37,345 bases of DNA, taken from the IMG/VR virus record IMGVR_UViG_3300017917_004287, positions 1-37,345 of that record; one strand, 5' to 3'. A program made the position numbers and the translations under genes. The first letter of the stretch is position 1. The number at the start of each line of letters is the position of its first letter. Source of the stretch: a virus. The notes below the pieces were generated by a model, which was not told where the DNA came from, ran no database searches, and saw nothing but the letters and a program-made list of their open reading frames with translations. Shown here piece by piece: positions 16,193 to 24,316 of this stretch.

Positions 16193-16968
16193 TATTTTAA
16201 TAGTTTTCTAAACATTCTTAAATTCCAATCAAGTAAGTTATAATCTATATCTGTGTTATAAAAATTATCATTCATATTTGATTTTGGTTTTTCAGTTAAA
16301 CCATTTCTACCATATTGAATGCCATCTAAAGTTGCCATAATGGGGTTTGATGTATCAATAGTTTCAATAAAAGGCATATCTTTATACCAACTAAATTCTT
16401 GAGGTACTTGACATCCTAGTAAATGTACTCTATCTTTATCAGCAATTAATCCTATATGATACATTCTACCTATTACCTCAATCCTACCTAATGCTTTAGC
16501 TATATTTTCATTAGGATGATTAGAATGATCTAAATAATACTCAGCTCCATAAGAAAATGCAATCTTTTTATAACCTAAGTCTTTGTATGTTTGATAACAC
16601 AAAACAGCATCTAAAAAGTTTTGAGCTTGAACAACTGCTATTTTAGTAACACCTTTAGGCAATTCAATTTTAGCCCATTTTCTAGCATTAACAATAGAAG
16701 CAGTTGTATCTTGCCAAACATCAGGCACAATAAATTCATTTGGTTTTAATTCATCAATCCAATACAACAAACGATCTTCACCATATGCTACTCCTAACTC
16801 ATGTAATGAGTTATCCATAATATTATAAATGCCTTGTTGTTTTACTTTATAAAAAAAGTCTTTATAATCCTCATCTTTATCTAATAGGTGAGGTAGGCAA
16901 TACTGGTAGTCATTAAAATCTAGGCTGTCTTCTAATAGACAAATAGGTACTTCATGTGATATCTTCAT
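16192..16968 (-). CDS. dpdA: DpdA-like DNA guanine transglycosylase
   Basis: A 258-aa protein of the tRNA-guanine transglycosylase-like DpdA group, which swaps guanine in DNA for a 7-deazaguanine base. Visible features are the N-terminal DYQYCLPHLL block, IMDNSLHELG, IVPDVWQDTTAS (with the expected active-site aspartate region), KIAFSYGAEYY, HLLGCQVPQEFSWY and IETIDTSNPIMATLDG, in the order expected for the TIM-barrel. The long zinc-binding tail of tRNA enzymes is not evident. Companion folE, queD, queE and queC-like genes in the same operon strongly support DNA modification. It overlaps the upstream gene by 4 nt (ATGA). I cannot assign a DpdA subfamily by eye. Confidence 0.88.
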   Translation of the reverse strand: MKISHEVPICLLEDSLDFNDYQYCLPHLLDKDEDYKDFFYKVKQQGIYNIMDNSLHELGVAYGEDRLLYWIDELKPNEFIVPDVWQDTTASIVNARKWAKIELPKGVTKIAVVQAQNFLDAVLCYQTYKDLGYKKIAFSYGAEYYLDHSNHPNENIAKALGRIEVIGRMYHIGLIADKDRVHLLGCQVPQEFSWYKDMPFIETIDTSNPIMATLDGIQYGRNGLTEKPKSNMNDNFYNTDIDYNLLDWNLRMFRKLLK

Positions 16969-17453
16969 ATAACTTGTTTTTTAGGTCTTCCACGTCGTTT
17001 AGGAGCTACTCTCCTAACATTGTATTTTGTATTAGCATAAATATAATAATCTTTTATAGATAAGCCAAATGATTTAATTTCTTCTTCAACCTTTATTTTA
17101 TCAACTTCAAAATGATCATAAATAGCATCTACAAAATTGTTTAATTTATCATCATCATCTTGATAATGGTCTTTCATTAAACGTTCATATTTACTTAATA
17201 ACAACCCACCACGTTTAGCTCTTTCAAAATCTTCTAAACCAGCATTATCATTGTCATACTTTTCCCATAAGGCGGATTGAGCCATCCAAAAATATGGAGA
17301 TGGGTCAAAATCACCATTATTTATTCTTTTTTCAATATGGGCAGATTTAGGTAATGTTTTAGGAATATTATAATTCCTCCACCATCTGAATGGACTATAA
17401 TTTAATTTTTGTAATCCTTTTAAATGTTTTTGAATAACTTCTCTTGAATGCAT
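16965..17453 (-). CDS. AT-hook-tailed hypothetical protein coupled to dpdA (162 aa)
   Basis: First gene of the modification operon. The family is not recognised. The body is helical with many aromatics (SPFRWWRNYN, PYFWMAQSALWEKYDN) and an acidic run (YQDDDDKLNNF). The C-terminus ends in a basic AT-hook-like motif, APKRRGRPKKQV, which commonly binds the minor groove of A/T-rich DNA. Its stop overlaps the dpdA start by 4 nt, so the two proteins are made together, which suggests a DNA-binding partner for DpdA; this is inference. The promoter-like site lies 37 nt upstream. Confidence 0.65.
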   Translation of the reverse strand: MHSREVIQKHLKGLQKLNYSPFRWWRNYNIPKTLPKSAHIEKRINNGDFDPSPYFWMAQSALWEKYDNDNAGLEDFERAKRGGLLLSKYERLMKDHYQDDDDKLNNFVDAIYDHFEVDKIKVEEEIKSFGLSIKDYYIYANTKYNVRRVAPKRRGRPKKQVI

Positions 17454-17490
17454 ATTAAAAACTTATTTTCTTATAACCTTTATTATGCTA

Positions 17491-17522
17491 TTAATATAGC
17501 ATTAAACTTCAACTAAGCCAAA
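17491..17522 (-). promoter_or_regulatory. Promoter of the DNA-modification operon, with inverted repeat
   Basis: Minus-strand TTTGG at 17518-17522, 19-nt spacer, TATATTAA at 17491-17498, then 37 nt to the ATG at 17453. A perfect inverted repeat (7-bp arms ATGCTAT/ATAGCAT, 4-nt centre, 17485-17502) covers the -7 box and could be an operator. Confidence 0.72.
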
Positions 17523-17529
17523 CAGGAGA

Positions 17530-18654
17530 TTAAAAATATGTAATAGTATCGTCTTTTTTATTTTTTATTGATTTTTCATAGGCTTTTATCCTATCAATTT
17601 CTTCATCAATTTTTCTTTTTTTACTAAAAAAGTCATCATAACCATCATTTATTTCATTAATCTTATCTAAAGATTTAATAAATTCTTCATTAATGTCATT
17701 TACAGGAGCATCAGGTGTTTCACCATATATGTTTTGTTTATATTCTGGTTCTGAGGTTTTATTAGAGTTTGTCAAATTGGTTTCTTCAATTTTGTCTTCT
17801 AAATCATCAAATGCATCAACTACTTTTCTCATGTCCTCTACTTTTTCTTCTAATGGTGTTTCTTTACGTTTAGTAAGTTGGGCAAAAGCAAAGTTAGCGG
17901 CTACCACTAAAGCAATAGCTAATGGATCAAATACAAATATAATAACTAATATATACCAGTTAATGATTCGGTCCATAGCTATTCCTGTAAGTGAGCTTAA
18001 ATACTTTAAAGGACCTAATTCACTTTCTCCAACTGCTGTAGTTTTAATTTCTAGCATTTTAGTTTCTAAAGCAAATATAGAGTCATTTACAATATCTAAT
18101 TTAGTAGATAATTTTTCATCTGATTTAGATGCGTTTTCTATCTGTTTAATAGAGGCATTGTTTGATCTTACTACTAGATTACCTTTACGGTCTGTAAATT
18201 GAGTTGTAGTACCTTTAGATAAAGTACCTTTTAATTCTGATAAAGATTGTTTTTCTTGTAAAATACCATTTCTAGTATTTTCATACAACTTCTTTTTTGT
18301 TTCTAAAGATGCTACTTTAGAGTCAATAATAGAAGTTTGGTCTGCTGTTTTCTGATAAGCTGAAGATAAATAACCATAGATACCTGCTGATGTAATTAAG
18401 ATTAATACTATAGCAGCTATAGTTAAATATGTTCTTAATATTTTATTTAATTTGTCCCAATATTGGTATAATAAAGAAGCAATTACCAGTTTTGCTACTT
18501 CTAAAGAAGCGGCCATAATCATTACAGCAGTACTAGCCCCAGCAAATAACATGCTGAGACCAGTAACACTATAAACCGCCGCGGAAGCACTTACAGATAG
18601 TGCGGAAAGCGCAATTATAAAAGGAAATATTTTTTCTTTAATATTTTTAAACAT
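17530..18654 (-). CDS. Membrane protein with long coiled coil (374 aa)
   Basis: Unrecognised. Hydrophobic spans lie at about residues 9-29, 32-60 and 76-96 (YLTIAAIVLILITSAGIYGYL), and a fourth near 230-260 (WYILVIIFVFDPLAIALVVA). Between the third and fourth lies a periplasmic-side or cytoplasmic coiled coil of roughly 120 residues (charged K/E/S/L heptads around KVASLETKKKLYENTRN). The C-terminal third is charged and disordered-looking (PLEEKVEDMRKVVDAFDDLE) with a final basic helix. It could be a membrane-anchored scaffold for replication or host takeover, but nothing proves this. It follows the 61-aa gene by 27 nt. Confidence 0.6.
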   Translation of the reverse strand: MFKNIKEKIFPFIIALSALSVSASAAVYSVTGLSMLFAGASTAVMIMAASLEVAKLVIASLLYQYWDKLNKILRTYLTIAAIVLILITSAGIYGYLSSAYQKTADQTSIIDSKVASLETKKKLYENTRNGILQEKQSLSELKGTLSKGTTTQFTDRKGNLVVRSNNASIKQIENASKSDEKLSTKLDIVNDSIFALETKMLEIKTTAVGESELGPLKYLSSLTGIAMDRIINWYILVIIFVFDPLAIALVVAANFAFAQLTKRKETPLEEKVEDMRKVVDAFDDLEDKIEETNLTNSNKTSEPEYKQNIYGETPDAPVNDINEEFIKSLDKINEINDGYDDFFSKKRKIDEEIDRIKAYEKSIKNKKDDTITYF

Positions 18655-18672
18655 AATTTTAAAAATTAAGCT

Positions 18673-18696
18673 GGTGAGAGCTTATTTGCTCTCACC
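18673..18696 (-). terminator. Hairpin at the end of the 61-aa gene, weak terminator
   Basis: GGTGAGAGC and GCTCTCACC form a perfect 9-bp stem with a 6-nt loop that contains the stop codon of the 61-aa gene. On the minus strand the tract after it (AGCTTAATTTTTAAAATT) is only partly T-rich, so it may attenuate rather than end transcription into the membrane protein gene. Confidence 0.5.
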
Positions 18697-18867
18697 TGTG
18701 CTTTTTTTCTTTTTGTAATACTTACGCTTTGTTTTTGGTTTTGAAACAGGAGCTTCTTGATTAGCTACCATTTCTTGAACAGTTAGTTTTGTTTCTACAG
18801 GAGCAGGAACTTCAACTACTTCATTTTTACCAAAAATCAAATTTCTTAGTTTTTGTATAATGTTCAT
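18682..18867 (-). CDS. Small basic hypothetical protein (61 aa)
   Basis: An unrecognised protein in two parts: an N-terminal helix (MNIIQKLRNLIFGKN) that could touch membrane, a proline- and valine-rich linker (EVVEVPAPVETKLTVQ), then a strongly basic tail (KPKTKRKYYKKKKSTGESK). It resembles nucleic-acid-binding or membrane-peripheral peptides. Lies between the ribonucleotide reductase and the membrane coiled-coil gene, with an AATATTTATA motif 3 nt before its ATG. Confidence 0.5.
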   Translation of the reverse strand: MNIIQKLRNLIFGKNEVVEVPAPVETKLTVQEMVANQEAPVSKPKTKRKYYKKKKSTGESK

Positions 18868-18870
18868 AAG

Positions 18871-18880
18871 TATAAATATT
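18871..18880 (-). promoter_or_regulatory. AATATTTATA motif before the 61-aa gene
   Basis: Minus-strand AATATTTATA ending 3 nt before the ATG at 18867 and overlapping the ribonucleotide reductase stop codon. Member of the recurrent AATATTTATAA family. Confidence 0.35.
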
Positions 18881-20735
18881 AAATTACCTCACAAGCTCCA
18901 CCGGCGCAAGCTGCTTGATCCATTAATGCTGTGTTATCACTCATTTCAACAACTCGTGACAAATCTACTTCATGTAATGATTTTACTGCTTCATTAAACT
19001 GTTCTTCAGTAATTGTTTCAAAAGGTGCTTGTTTGTAAGTACCTAGATCTTCAGGCAAGAAAGATAATGCTGTAAAGTAATCTTTGTTTTCATACAACCA
19101 TTCTCCAACTGCTGGCCATTCATCTTGCTTAATAGTTACAGTAGCGGATACGTTATGCATATTAGCACCTTTTCTATGACCTGGCTTAATCCAGTTTTTG
19201 TTAATTGTTTTAATACGCTCTAACAAATCCATGGCTGATTCTTTACGAGTAATAGCACCTTCTGGAGCACGTTGAGGAACAGAAACGATTGATTGAAGAT
19301 TTGGTTTAAAGAAATCATCTTCCAACATTTCAGGATGATAAATACTTAAGTAAGTATACAATGCTTCATTTTTACCTAAGCGAATACGGCGGAGATAAAA
19401 ATCATCATGCCAAGCATGAATACCTGAACTAGTACCTAATACTAATGAAGTAGTACCTGAAGGTTTAACTGTTGTTACACGAGCTGCTTTATTAATACCT
19501 AATACTTTAGCTACACGTTCATTTTCTTCAACTGCTACTTTAGCTGCTTCTTTCATATTCAATTTGAATACAGCTCCAGAAGCAATACCTGTCATTCCGA
19601 TACCTAACAATGCTTCTTTTTCAGTTGTTTTTCTCCAAACATCTCTCAAATAATGGAAATCAGTATATGAAGCTTGTAATGTACCAATAAATGCAGCTGC
19701 TTTAGCTCTTGCATTATATTCTTCTTGTGTTTCAATATCTGAAGCGTTAATTTCACACAAATTACAGAATTGGTTAGCTTTCAAATTAATTTCAGCACAT
19801 GGATTAGTTCCAGCGTCTTTATCATTTGTAAACAAAAATCCTGGTTCACCGCTGTTAGATGCTTCAATTTTACCCCACAAATTCATAAATGTGTCTTTAT
19901 CGATCATGTTACGAAGCAATACTGCTGAGTTGTTAGCACGGCCACGTTGTGGATTATTTTCCCACCAAGGACCAAATTTACAAGTCAACATATCCTCATC
20001 ATGAAGATTAAACAAAGCAATCAAAGCAGCTCTACGAATACCTCCGGACAATACAGCATCTGCTAAATGACAAATAATGTCATGACATTCTAAGGTAGTT
20101 AATTTTTCACCATCATTTTTACGGTCTAAAATAGCTTGCATATGAATCAAAGCAATTTTCAATGGTTCAGGACCAGGTGCTTTACCACCAACTGTAATCA
20201 ATGAGGCACCTTTAGCTCTGATGTCTCTAAAGTCAAATAAAGGAGCAGTTGATGTTTGTCCAAAATATGCTTTAGTCAACATACGAACAGCATCAGCCCA
20301 TCCTTCAATAGAATCACCTACTAGATAACGCTTTGATTTCAAAGGTTTTCTAATTTCGGGTAGTTGTTCAACATGATGAGTTTGAACAGAATATCCTACT
20401 CCACAACCTGATAACAACAAGAACATAATTTCAGAGAATGCTCTGTAGTCATCAATTGGTAAGTAAGAACAGTTAAAAATACGAGCGTTGTTTATTTCAA
20501 TAGGCTTACCAGCAAATTGCATTGAACGCATTGATGGTAATACTTTCTTGTCATAAACATACTTGTACGCGGCTTCAATTTCTTCAGCCAAATGTGGAAA
20601 CTTTTTTAAGTGCATTTCCTTGTTTCGAGTTACTAGCTCGTCCCATGTTTCTCTCCTGTTTTTTTCAGGTACGAACTTAGCGTATTTGAGATGGGTAGTA
20701 ATTTCAGACAAAATTTGTGATTCTGTAGTTAGCAT
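18879..20735 (-). CDS. nrdJ: Adenosylcobalamin-dependent (class II) ribonucleotide reductase
   Basis: A 618-aa monomeric-type class II reductase that makes deoxynucleotides using vitamin B12 coenzyme. Conserved blocks include LPSMRSMQFAG (66-76), ARIFNCSYLP with redox Cys89, GCGVGYSVQ, GGIRRAAL, NPCAEINL with the thiyl-radical Cys313 and Glu315, and Cys324 eleven residues later as in the Lactobacillus enzyme, plus VKPSGTTSLVLG. The C-terminus ends CAGGACEVI, the swinging cysteine pair reduced by thioredoxin. It needs no NrdB partner and works with or without oxygen, but depends on host or environmental B12. It lies 15 nt after the helicase gene. Confidence 0.94.
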   Translation of the reverse strand: MLTTESQILSEITTHLKYAKFVPEKNRRETWDELVTRNKEMHLKKFPHLAEEIEAAYKYVYDKKVLPSMRSMQFAGKPIEINNARIFNCSYLPIDDYRAFSEIMFLLLSGCGVGYSVQTHHVEQLPEIRKPLKSKRYLVGDSIEGWADAVRMLTKAYFGQTSTAPLFDFRDIRAKGASLITVGGKAPGPEPLKIALIHMQAILDRKNDGEKLTTLECHDIICHLADAVLSGGIRRAALIALFNLHDEDMLTCKFGPWWENNPQRGRANNSAVLLRNMIDKDTFMNLWGKIEASNSGEPGFLFTNDKDAGTNPCAEINLKANQFCNLCEINASDIETQEEYNARAKAAAFIGTLQASYTDFHYLRDVWRKTTEKEALLGIGMTGIASGAVFKLNMKEAAKVAVEENERVAKVLGINKAARVTTVKPSGTTSLVLGTSSGIHAWHDDFYLRRIRLGKNEALYTYLSIYHPEMLEDDFFKPNLQSIVSVPQRAPEGAITRKESAMDLLERIKTINKNWIKPGHRKGANMHNVSATVTIKQDEWPAVGEWLYENKDYFTALSFLPEDLGTYKQAPFETITEEQFNEAVKSLHEVDLSRVVEMSDNTALMDQAACAGGACEVI

Positions 20736-20750
20736 TTGTTTTTTAATAAT

Positions 20751-22115
20751 TTAGTTAGATAGTTCGAAAAATCGTTGTTTAATAAGTGCCTTGTCTGATG
20801 AATCTATACCTCCAAAAGTAGTAGATTTAGTTGGTGTTGATGATGTTTCTTCGTCTTCCTCTAAATAGGATGATACCTCAAAATGCCCTGTAGAGGTATC
20901 TACTTTGACAGAATAGGTCATACCGTCCATTCCGTATCGATTTTTCATAATGTGAAATCTTCCTGTCCCATTTACTTTATCTTGACGTTTCCTTGATAAG
21001 GATATAGCAACATCGGTAACCATCATTTTATCATAGCTACCCGCTGCTTTATCACCTTCAATAATATCATCTTTTGCACCAGCTCGGTTTACTTGAGACA
21101 CTGACCAAATAGGTAGATTCAATTCTCTAGCAAGACCCTTAGTACTAATATAAATATCATCTATCTCATCCTTACGCTCACGATTATTCTTTTTTGAACG
21201 AAGAAGATCTACATAGTCAATAATAATTAAATCTGGTTTGAAATCTAAATCAATACATTTCTTAATATGGGATTCAATTGTTGAAATAGATGCTTTACCT
21301 GTTGGATATTCTTTGATAATTAATTGTCCTTCTAATGTATTAACAACTTCTTCAATTTTATTTTTATGTTGAGTAATATCTTGAACAGATATGTTAGTGA
21401 AAAAAGCGTCATATCTTCGTCCTACATAATCAGATCCTAACTCAAGTGTATAATGTAAAACATTATAACCTAATTTAACAGCATAGCCACCTAAAGCAAC
21501 TAGTGACCAAGATTTACCACCCCCAGGACTACCAAAAATCAATCCAAAGTCTCCATTACCTAATCCACCTTGTAGTAGTTCATTAAATGATTCCCAAGGT
21601 GTAGGAACAATAGTTCTGTGATTTTCTCTATATCTAGACTCAGTATCTTTATTATACTCGTGGCCTAAATTTTTGTCTTGACCCGCTTTAAGTGCGTTAT
21701 CAATCATGAACCTAATAGAGTCATAATCTCCGGCGTTTAGAAATTCTACGCTTGTTAATAACGCTTTTTTAAGCTGTTGGTTTTTACAAAATCCTGAAAA
21801 TTCTTCTTCAACATACTTAAGATCTTCATCTGATGCTCTATATGCTTCCCTAAGTTGTTCTTTGATTGATACTTGTAAAACTTCATTATCAATTTTCTTT
21901 AACTCTACTTTCAATACATCCATTGAAGGTGTAGTATGGTATTTTTGATAATATTTTAAAATTTCTTTAATAATCCATTTGTGTGCTTGGTTATCAAAAT
22001 ATTCTTCACTTAACACATCTTGAATATTCAATAGAAATTCTTTATGTGTTAATAGTGAAGACAGTACTTTGACCTGGAATCCTGTTCCATAGGCGCTTAA
22101 ATTGTTGAGTGTCAT
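20751..22115 (-). CDS. 41: Replicative DNA helicase, DnaB/T4 gp41-like
   Basis: A hexameric RecA-fold helicase (454 aa) that unwinds the fork and would partner a primase. The N-terminal helical domain is about 140 aa; the motor domain has Walker A GSPGGGKS (195-202), Walker B LIIIDYVDLL, the catalytic-glutamate region HYTLELG, and the later WSVSQVNRAGA (motif H3/H4) and RFHIMKNRYG (arginine-finger region). Length and layout fit gp41. The acidic, serine-rich tail ends KQRFFELSN. It starts 5 nt after the exonuclease gene, with the reductase following. Confidence 0.92.
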   Translation of the reverse strand: MTLNNLSAYGTGFQVKVLSSLLTHKEFLLNIQDVLSEEYFDNQAHKWIIKEILKYYQKYHTTPSMDVLKVELKKIDNEVLQVSIKEQLREAYRASDEDLKYVEEEFSGFCKNQQLKKALLTSVEFLNAGDYDSIRFMIDNALKAGQDKNLGHEYNKDTESRYRENHRTIVPTPWESFNELLQGGLGNGDFGLIFGSPGGGKSWSLVALGGYAVKLGYNVLHYTLELGSDYVGRRYDAFFTNISVQDITQHKNKIEEVVNTLEGQLIIKEYPTGKASISTIESHIKKCIDLDFKPDLIIIDYVDLLRSKKNNRERKDEIDDIYISTKGLARELNLPIWSVSQVNRAGAKDDIIEGDKAAGSYDKMMVTDVAISLSRKRQDKVNGTGRFHIMKNRYGMDGMTYSVKVDTSTGHFEVSSYLEEDEETSSTPTKSTTFGGIDSSDKALIKQRFFELSN

Positions 22116-22120
22116 ATAAC

Positions 22121-23158
22121 TTATTTTCTAAAACTGTTTAATACTTTAAATGTGTTGTTAATTGTCAATTCTGGATCTTTCATTAATCTACCTAATCCAT
22201 CTTCATTATAAAGTAACATAAATGCTTTAGTATTCAAAACTGGAGGTAATTCTTGTGTAAACTCTGTTAGATATTCTTTTTCATTATTATCTACTAATGG
22301 ATTAGCTAAATCCATAATCTTGTAATTAGTTTTTAGTCTTTCAGCGTCATGTAATATCCTAGCATAAACTACATGTTCTTTAAGTTTACTTTTACAAATT
22401 TCAAGTAAATCATCAAAAGTCAAAACACGTTCTGCTAATTCAGGAAACTTTTTAGCTACACCTTTTTCACCTAAGCCTTTAATACCTTCTACTTTATCTG
22501 ATTGGTCTCCTAAAAGTGTTTTATAAAGAATAAAATTCTCAGCTAAAACACTAAAATTATCTTTTACTGTTTGTTTTGTATAAAATTCTTTTTCTGATGG
22601 TCTAAATAATGTTACATCTTTATTTATCAATTGAACAAAATCTTTATCATTAGATACAATAAATACTTTAGAACCATATTTACTAGGCATTATATCACTT
22701 AAGTAAGCTATAATATCATCAGCTTCTACTTTATCTATACCAATTGTTTTTACTGGTAGGCATTTTAGATAATGAACTATTCTTACAATTTGATTAACCT
22801 TAGCGTCATGTTCATCTTCTAAAGAATCAAATACATCCCAGTTAGTAATTCTAGCTAAGTGACGACCTGATTTGTATTCAGGTACTAAGTTTTTTCTATT
22901 AACAGATGAACCAGCACCATCAAATACAACATAAACAGATGTTGGTTGAATATGATTAACTAGATAATTTAATGAACGAATAAAACCTCCTAAACCACCA
23001 ACATGAGCTCCATCTTGGTTTACATTTTTCATCATTGCAAAGTTTCTAAAAAATAAATTTAATCCATCAATCAATAATACTCGCTCATGAGGATTAGTCA
23101 GTATTTCTTCTTCTTGACTAACTTTGTTTAGGAGGTTTAATAGTTCGTTCTTTTTCAT
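22121..23158 (-). CDS. rnh: 5'-3' exonuclease / RNase H, T4 Rnh-like (FEN family)
   Basis: A 345-aa flap nuclease that removes RNA primers and displaced 5' ends. The N-terminal block LLIDGLNLFFRNFA has the first metal-binding Asp; VYVVFDGAGSSVNRKNLVPEYKSGR is the helical-arch region; VEADDIIAYL and FIVSNDKDFVQLI supply the acidic metal ligands; LGDQSDKVEGIKGLGEKGVAKKF is the H3TH DNA-binding motif. I chose the ATG at 23156-23158; a TTG at 23176 is a less likely alternative. The -7 box of its promoter ends 6 nt before the ATG, giving a nearly leaderless transcript. The helicase gene follows. Confidence 0.92.
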   Translation of the reverse strand: MKKNELLNLLNKVSQEEEILTNPHERVLLIDGLNLFFRNFAMMKNVNQDGAHVGGLGGFIRSLNYLVNHIQPTSVYVVFDGAGSSVNRKNLVPEYKSGRHLARITNWDVFDSLEDEHDAKVNQIVRIVHYLKCLPVKTIGIDKVEADDIIAYLSDIMPSKYGSKVFIVSNDKDFVQLINKDVTLFRPSEKEFYTKQTVKDNFSVLAENFILYKTLLGDQSDKVEGIKGLGEKGVAKKFPELAERVLTFDDLLEICKSKLKEHVVYARILHDAERLKTNYKIMDLANPLVDNNEKEYLTEFTQELPPVLNTKAFMLLYNEDGLGRLMKDPELTINNTFKVLNSFRK

Positions 23159-23164
23159 CTTAAA

Positions 23165-23196
23165 TAAAGATAACAAATAATTTCAGATAAGCCAAG
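23165..23196 (-). promoter_or_regulatory. Promoter of the rnh-helicase-nrdJ operon (YTTGG-N19-TATCTTTA)
   Basis: Minus-strand CTTGG at 23192-23196, 19-nt spacer, TATCTTTA at 23165-23172, then 6 nt to the ATG at 23158. A short inverted repeat (ATAAGC-TTG-GCTTAT) overlaps the -33 element right after the uvsX stop. Confidence 0.68.
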
Positions 23197-23197
23197 C

Positions 23198-24292
23198 TTA
23201 TTCTTCATCCATTAATTCTAGAGGAATATCTCTAGTTGATTCATTCCAGTCTGAATTATCTTCGATAACTTCAAATTTTCCATCTCCAAGAATATTTTTC
23301 CATTCATGAGAATGTGCTTTCTTGTAAGTGTCAATTTCCTTTTTATCATCTTCAATAAAACCATGAATTGTTGCAAGTACAACACTTTTTGTTTGTAATC
23401 CTGTAACGTGGTTTTTATCACATGATACTTTAGTACGAACAGCAAATTCAACCTCTTTACCATCTTTAGTTGCTTTAATTTTACTAGTACCACTATTAGT
23501 AATATTACCAAAAGTCAATACAATTGAAGCATCCAAAAACATAGTCTCACCATTTTTCATTTTCATTTTAGGTTGTGACATAATATTTTCAGCGGGAGCA
23601 ACCCAAATTTTGTTAATAGCAACCATTGAGTTGGTGTAAGGTGCATTTTCTTTTCTAGATAAAGGAAAACGTTGGTTAATAAAGTTACCAAATTGTTGAG
23701 ACATAGCTCCTGCATTCCACATAGGATTGTTTTTATTTGCTTCAACACTCATTTTACATGGAATTGAACCAATTGAATCCCAGAAGAAACACAAATCATA
23801 AGGCAAATTACCTTTTTTCTGTTCATCCAACAAATCAGCAATAAACTCAGCTACATCTTCAATAGTGCCCAAAGTAGTTCTGTCACGATAAATGAAGAAA
23901 CCATTATGGTCAACTACTTCTCCTGTAACTTCATCAACTACATCATCAAGTTGGAAACCCATTGTACGAGCGTGTTCCCATGACCATTTCATTTCTGTAA
24001 TAATGAATACAGGTAAAATATTCATTTTTTGAGCGCTGATTGCTAACTCAAGTAATGCTGTTGTTTTACCTGTATTACTATGACCTCTTAATAATGTGAT
24101 GTGACCTACTGGAGCGCCTGTAACTGAAATTGAATTTTGTAATGCTTTTGAAAATGGAATCCATTTTTGTTCTTTGAATTTAACATTTCCATTAAGCAAT
24201 TTTTTCTCTTTGAACTTCTCTAAGCTAAAGTTAGCTTTAAGTTCAGCTGAGACAGCTTCCGTTAGCGAATCGCTTTTTTTAGGTTTTGGCAT
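23198..24292 (-). CDS. uvsX: RecA-like recombinase, T4 UvsX-like
   Basis: A 364-aa RecA-fold protein (T4 UvsX 391 aa) for strand exchange and recombination-dependent replication. Walker A is GHSNTGKTT (70-78), Walker B lies in CFFWDSIGSI, and VAINKIWV plus AGAMSQQFGNF match UvsX blocks. The N-terminal residues are basic and the C-terminus is acidic (IPLELMDEE), a feature that regulates filament assembly in T4. It lies 24 nt after the gp32-like gene, so recombinase and single-strand binding protein are co-expressed. Confidence 0.94.
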   Translation of the reverse strand: MPKPKKSDSLTEAVSAELKANFSLEKFKEKKLLNGNVKFKEQKWIPFSKALQNSISVTGAPVGHITLLRGHSNTGKTTALLELAISAQKMNILPVFIITEMKWSWEHARTMGFQLDDVVDEVTGEVVDHNGFFIYRDRTTLGTIEDVAEFIADLLDEQKKGNLPYDLCFFWDSIGSIPCKMSVEANKNNPMWNAGAMSQQFGNFINQRFPLSRKENAPYTNSMVAINKIWVAPAENIMSQPKMKMKNGETMFLDASIVLTFGNITNSGTSKIKATKDGKEVEFAVRTKVSCDKNHVTGLQTKSVVLATIHGFIEDDKKEIDTYKKAHSHEWKNILGDGKFEVIEDNSDWNESTRDIPLELMDEE

Positions 24293-24316
24293 AAATAACT
24301 TTTATTGTTTTTTTAA

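Noticed and set aside
23159-23176. TTG start six codons upstream for the exonuclease
   Set aside because: An in-frame ATG at 23156-23158 is better placed relative to the promoter -7 box, which the longer form would overlap.
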